A DNA stretch of 64,000 bases from Thalassoglobus neptunius (GTDB lineage Bacteria; Planctomycetota; Planctomycetia; Planctomycetales; Planctomycetaceae). The stretch's first letter is position 1, and each line of letters opens with the position of its first letter. The notes under the pieces are model-generated. The model saw nothing but the letters and a program-made list of their open reading frames with translations. It was not told where the DNA came from and made no database searches. The stretch spans positions 156,848 through 220,847 of the forward strand of contig NZ_SIHI01000001.1 of the NCBI RefSeq assembly GCF_007859735.1, read 5' to 3'. Of this stretch, positions 63,356 through 64,000 are shown piece by piece. The translations under genes were made by a program, and so were the position numbers.

Positions 63356-64000
63356 TCAAATCCGGATGAAGATGCGTTGGCGGAACATCCAGTAACAAAT
63401 CAGCCAAATCACGAGCGCCACCGATGTCGCCTGAATCACGGGATGAAACATGTCAAACAGCTCAGCACCAGTGAATCTGGAATCGGTCATTCGAGCAACC
63501 TGATTCAATCCGGAATGAATCAACCATCCGAAGTGCCGGGTGACAATTTCGCGGTAGATCCACCCCTTCAACATCTGGCCCATCATGTAAACCGCGATCG
63601 AGTTCATTCCGACAACGACCAGTGGAAATGCCAGCCGTTTGAGTGACCAAACGTCAAAAATGAGATAGAAGATCGCGAGCATCCCAATGACGTACCCTCC
63701 GCTGAACAACGCCCAGGCAGGAGTCCAGATTCGCTTGATGATGGGACAACACGTCGCTCCCGCGAAGACTCCGAGACTTGTGCAAAGCAAGGCTGCCCCC
63801 ACAAGAACCCAGAACGTTTTCGCGCTGCGCGGGGCCGTCATCACGAATTGTCCGATGATGGCTCCAAGCAACATCGTGACAATGGAGGGCAAAAAGTTCA
63901 GCGTCGTGTATCCGCCGCGATTGAACCGAAACGGAATCTCTTCAGGGTCATCTCGTTCCGGGCGCGGAAACTGGTTCAGGAACCAGACATCAAAGTCAGA
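63356..64000 (-). CDS. acyltransferase, DUF5009/HGSNAT-like, C-terminal part
   Basis: Cut by the window end: the frame is open through 64000, so the ATG at 63892 is internal. About 215 residues are seen. They begin FDVWFLNQFPRPERDDPEE and FRFNRGGYTTLNFLPS, the conserved region of bacterial heparan-alpha-glucosaminide N-acetyltransferase-like proteins, and continue with five or so membrane segments (e.g. TMLLGAIIGQFVM; FWVLVGAALLCTSLGVFAG; FPLVVVGMNSIAVYMM). Such proteins acetylate amino sugars at the membrane; substrate unknown. Stop TCA (reverse strand) at 63356. Confidence 0.88.
   Translation of the reverse strand, partial: SDFDVWFLNQFPRPERDDPEEIPFRFNRGGYTTLNFLPSIVTMLLGAIIGQFVMTAPRSAKTFWVLVGAALLCTSLGVFAGATCCPIIKRIWTPAWALFSGGYVIGMLAIFYLIFDVWSLKRLAFPLVVVGMNSIAVYMMGQMLKGWIYREIVTRHFGWLIHSGLNQVARMTDSRFTGAELFDMFHPVIQATSVALVIWLICYWMFRQRIFIRI

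Overview
The window looks like chromosome from a planctomycete, most probably family Planctomycetaceae. The case rests on gene content: two formylglycine-type sulfatases, a Tat-exported DUF1501 protein, secreted PQQ-type beta-propellers, a signal-peptide-bearing Gfo/Idh/MocA oxidoreductase, an acyltransferase of the DUF5009/HGSNAT kind, a DUF1570-like metalloprotease joined to a lectin-like domain, many secreted or membrane proteins with coiled coils, and scattered non-operonic metabolic genes. No rRNA, tRNA, CRISPR array, insertion sequence, integrase or phage gene was seen. Coding density is high, with about 50 genes and no obvious genomic island.

Layout. 1-11,100: end of a beta-propeller gene; cytochrome bd oxidase (cydA, cydB); an ECF-type sigma factor with an overlapping membrane partner and an upstream secretin-N-domain-like exported protein; exported aldose 1-epimerase; two coiled-coil membrane proteins; an HtrA protease. 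11,100-25,600: TPR protein, pyroglutamyl-peptidase-like protein, ROK sugar kinase, proline dehydrogenase, LarA-type racemase, Na/Ca exchanger family protein, two tandem TerB-like genes, exported beta-propeller, LysM-aspzincin protein, holB, tadA, and a second ECF sigma factor with a zinc anti-sigma factor. 26,000-39,400: DUF1501, an AddA/AddB-like recombination nuclease-helicase pair, an RmlD-like reductase, PDZ protein, sulfatase, and a secreted metalloprotease with a lectin-like tail. 39,400-51,000: MMPL exporter, DUF971-moaA pair, second sulfatase, sppA-DUF493 pair, ClC chloride channel. 51,000-64,000: VWA membrane protein, PilZ protein, two lipoproteins, thiG, LpxL-type acyltransferase, a CpaC-like secretin, Gfo/Idh oxidoreductase and an acyltransferase cut by the window edge.

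Genes that probably act together: cydA+cydB (terminal oxidase); addB+addA (4-nt ATGA overlap); DUF971+moaA (GTGA overlap); sppA+DUF493; the two sigma/regulator modules; secretin plus cysteine-rich lipoprotein. Sulfatases, aldose epimerase, the LecA-like protein, ROK kinase and Gfo/Idh oxidoreductase fit a lifestyle on sulfated polysaccharides, which is an inference.

Most notable non-gene signals: an 84-bp dispersed repeat present twice at 86% identity (beside cydB and overlapping the thiG stop codon) with two weaker relatives near the cydA and pilZ-domain starts; a tandemly duplicated 29-bp terminator-like hairpin behind the larA-type gene; a 60-bp hairpin ending on the proline dehydrogenase stop codon; and several clear Rho-independent terminators. 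No complete undescribed multi-gene system was recognised. The most unusual genes are the LysM-aspzincin protein, the DUF1570-lectin fusion, and an isolated secretin with a cysteine-rich lipoprotein.
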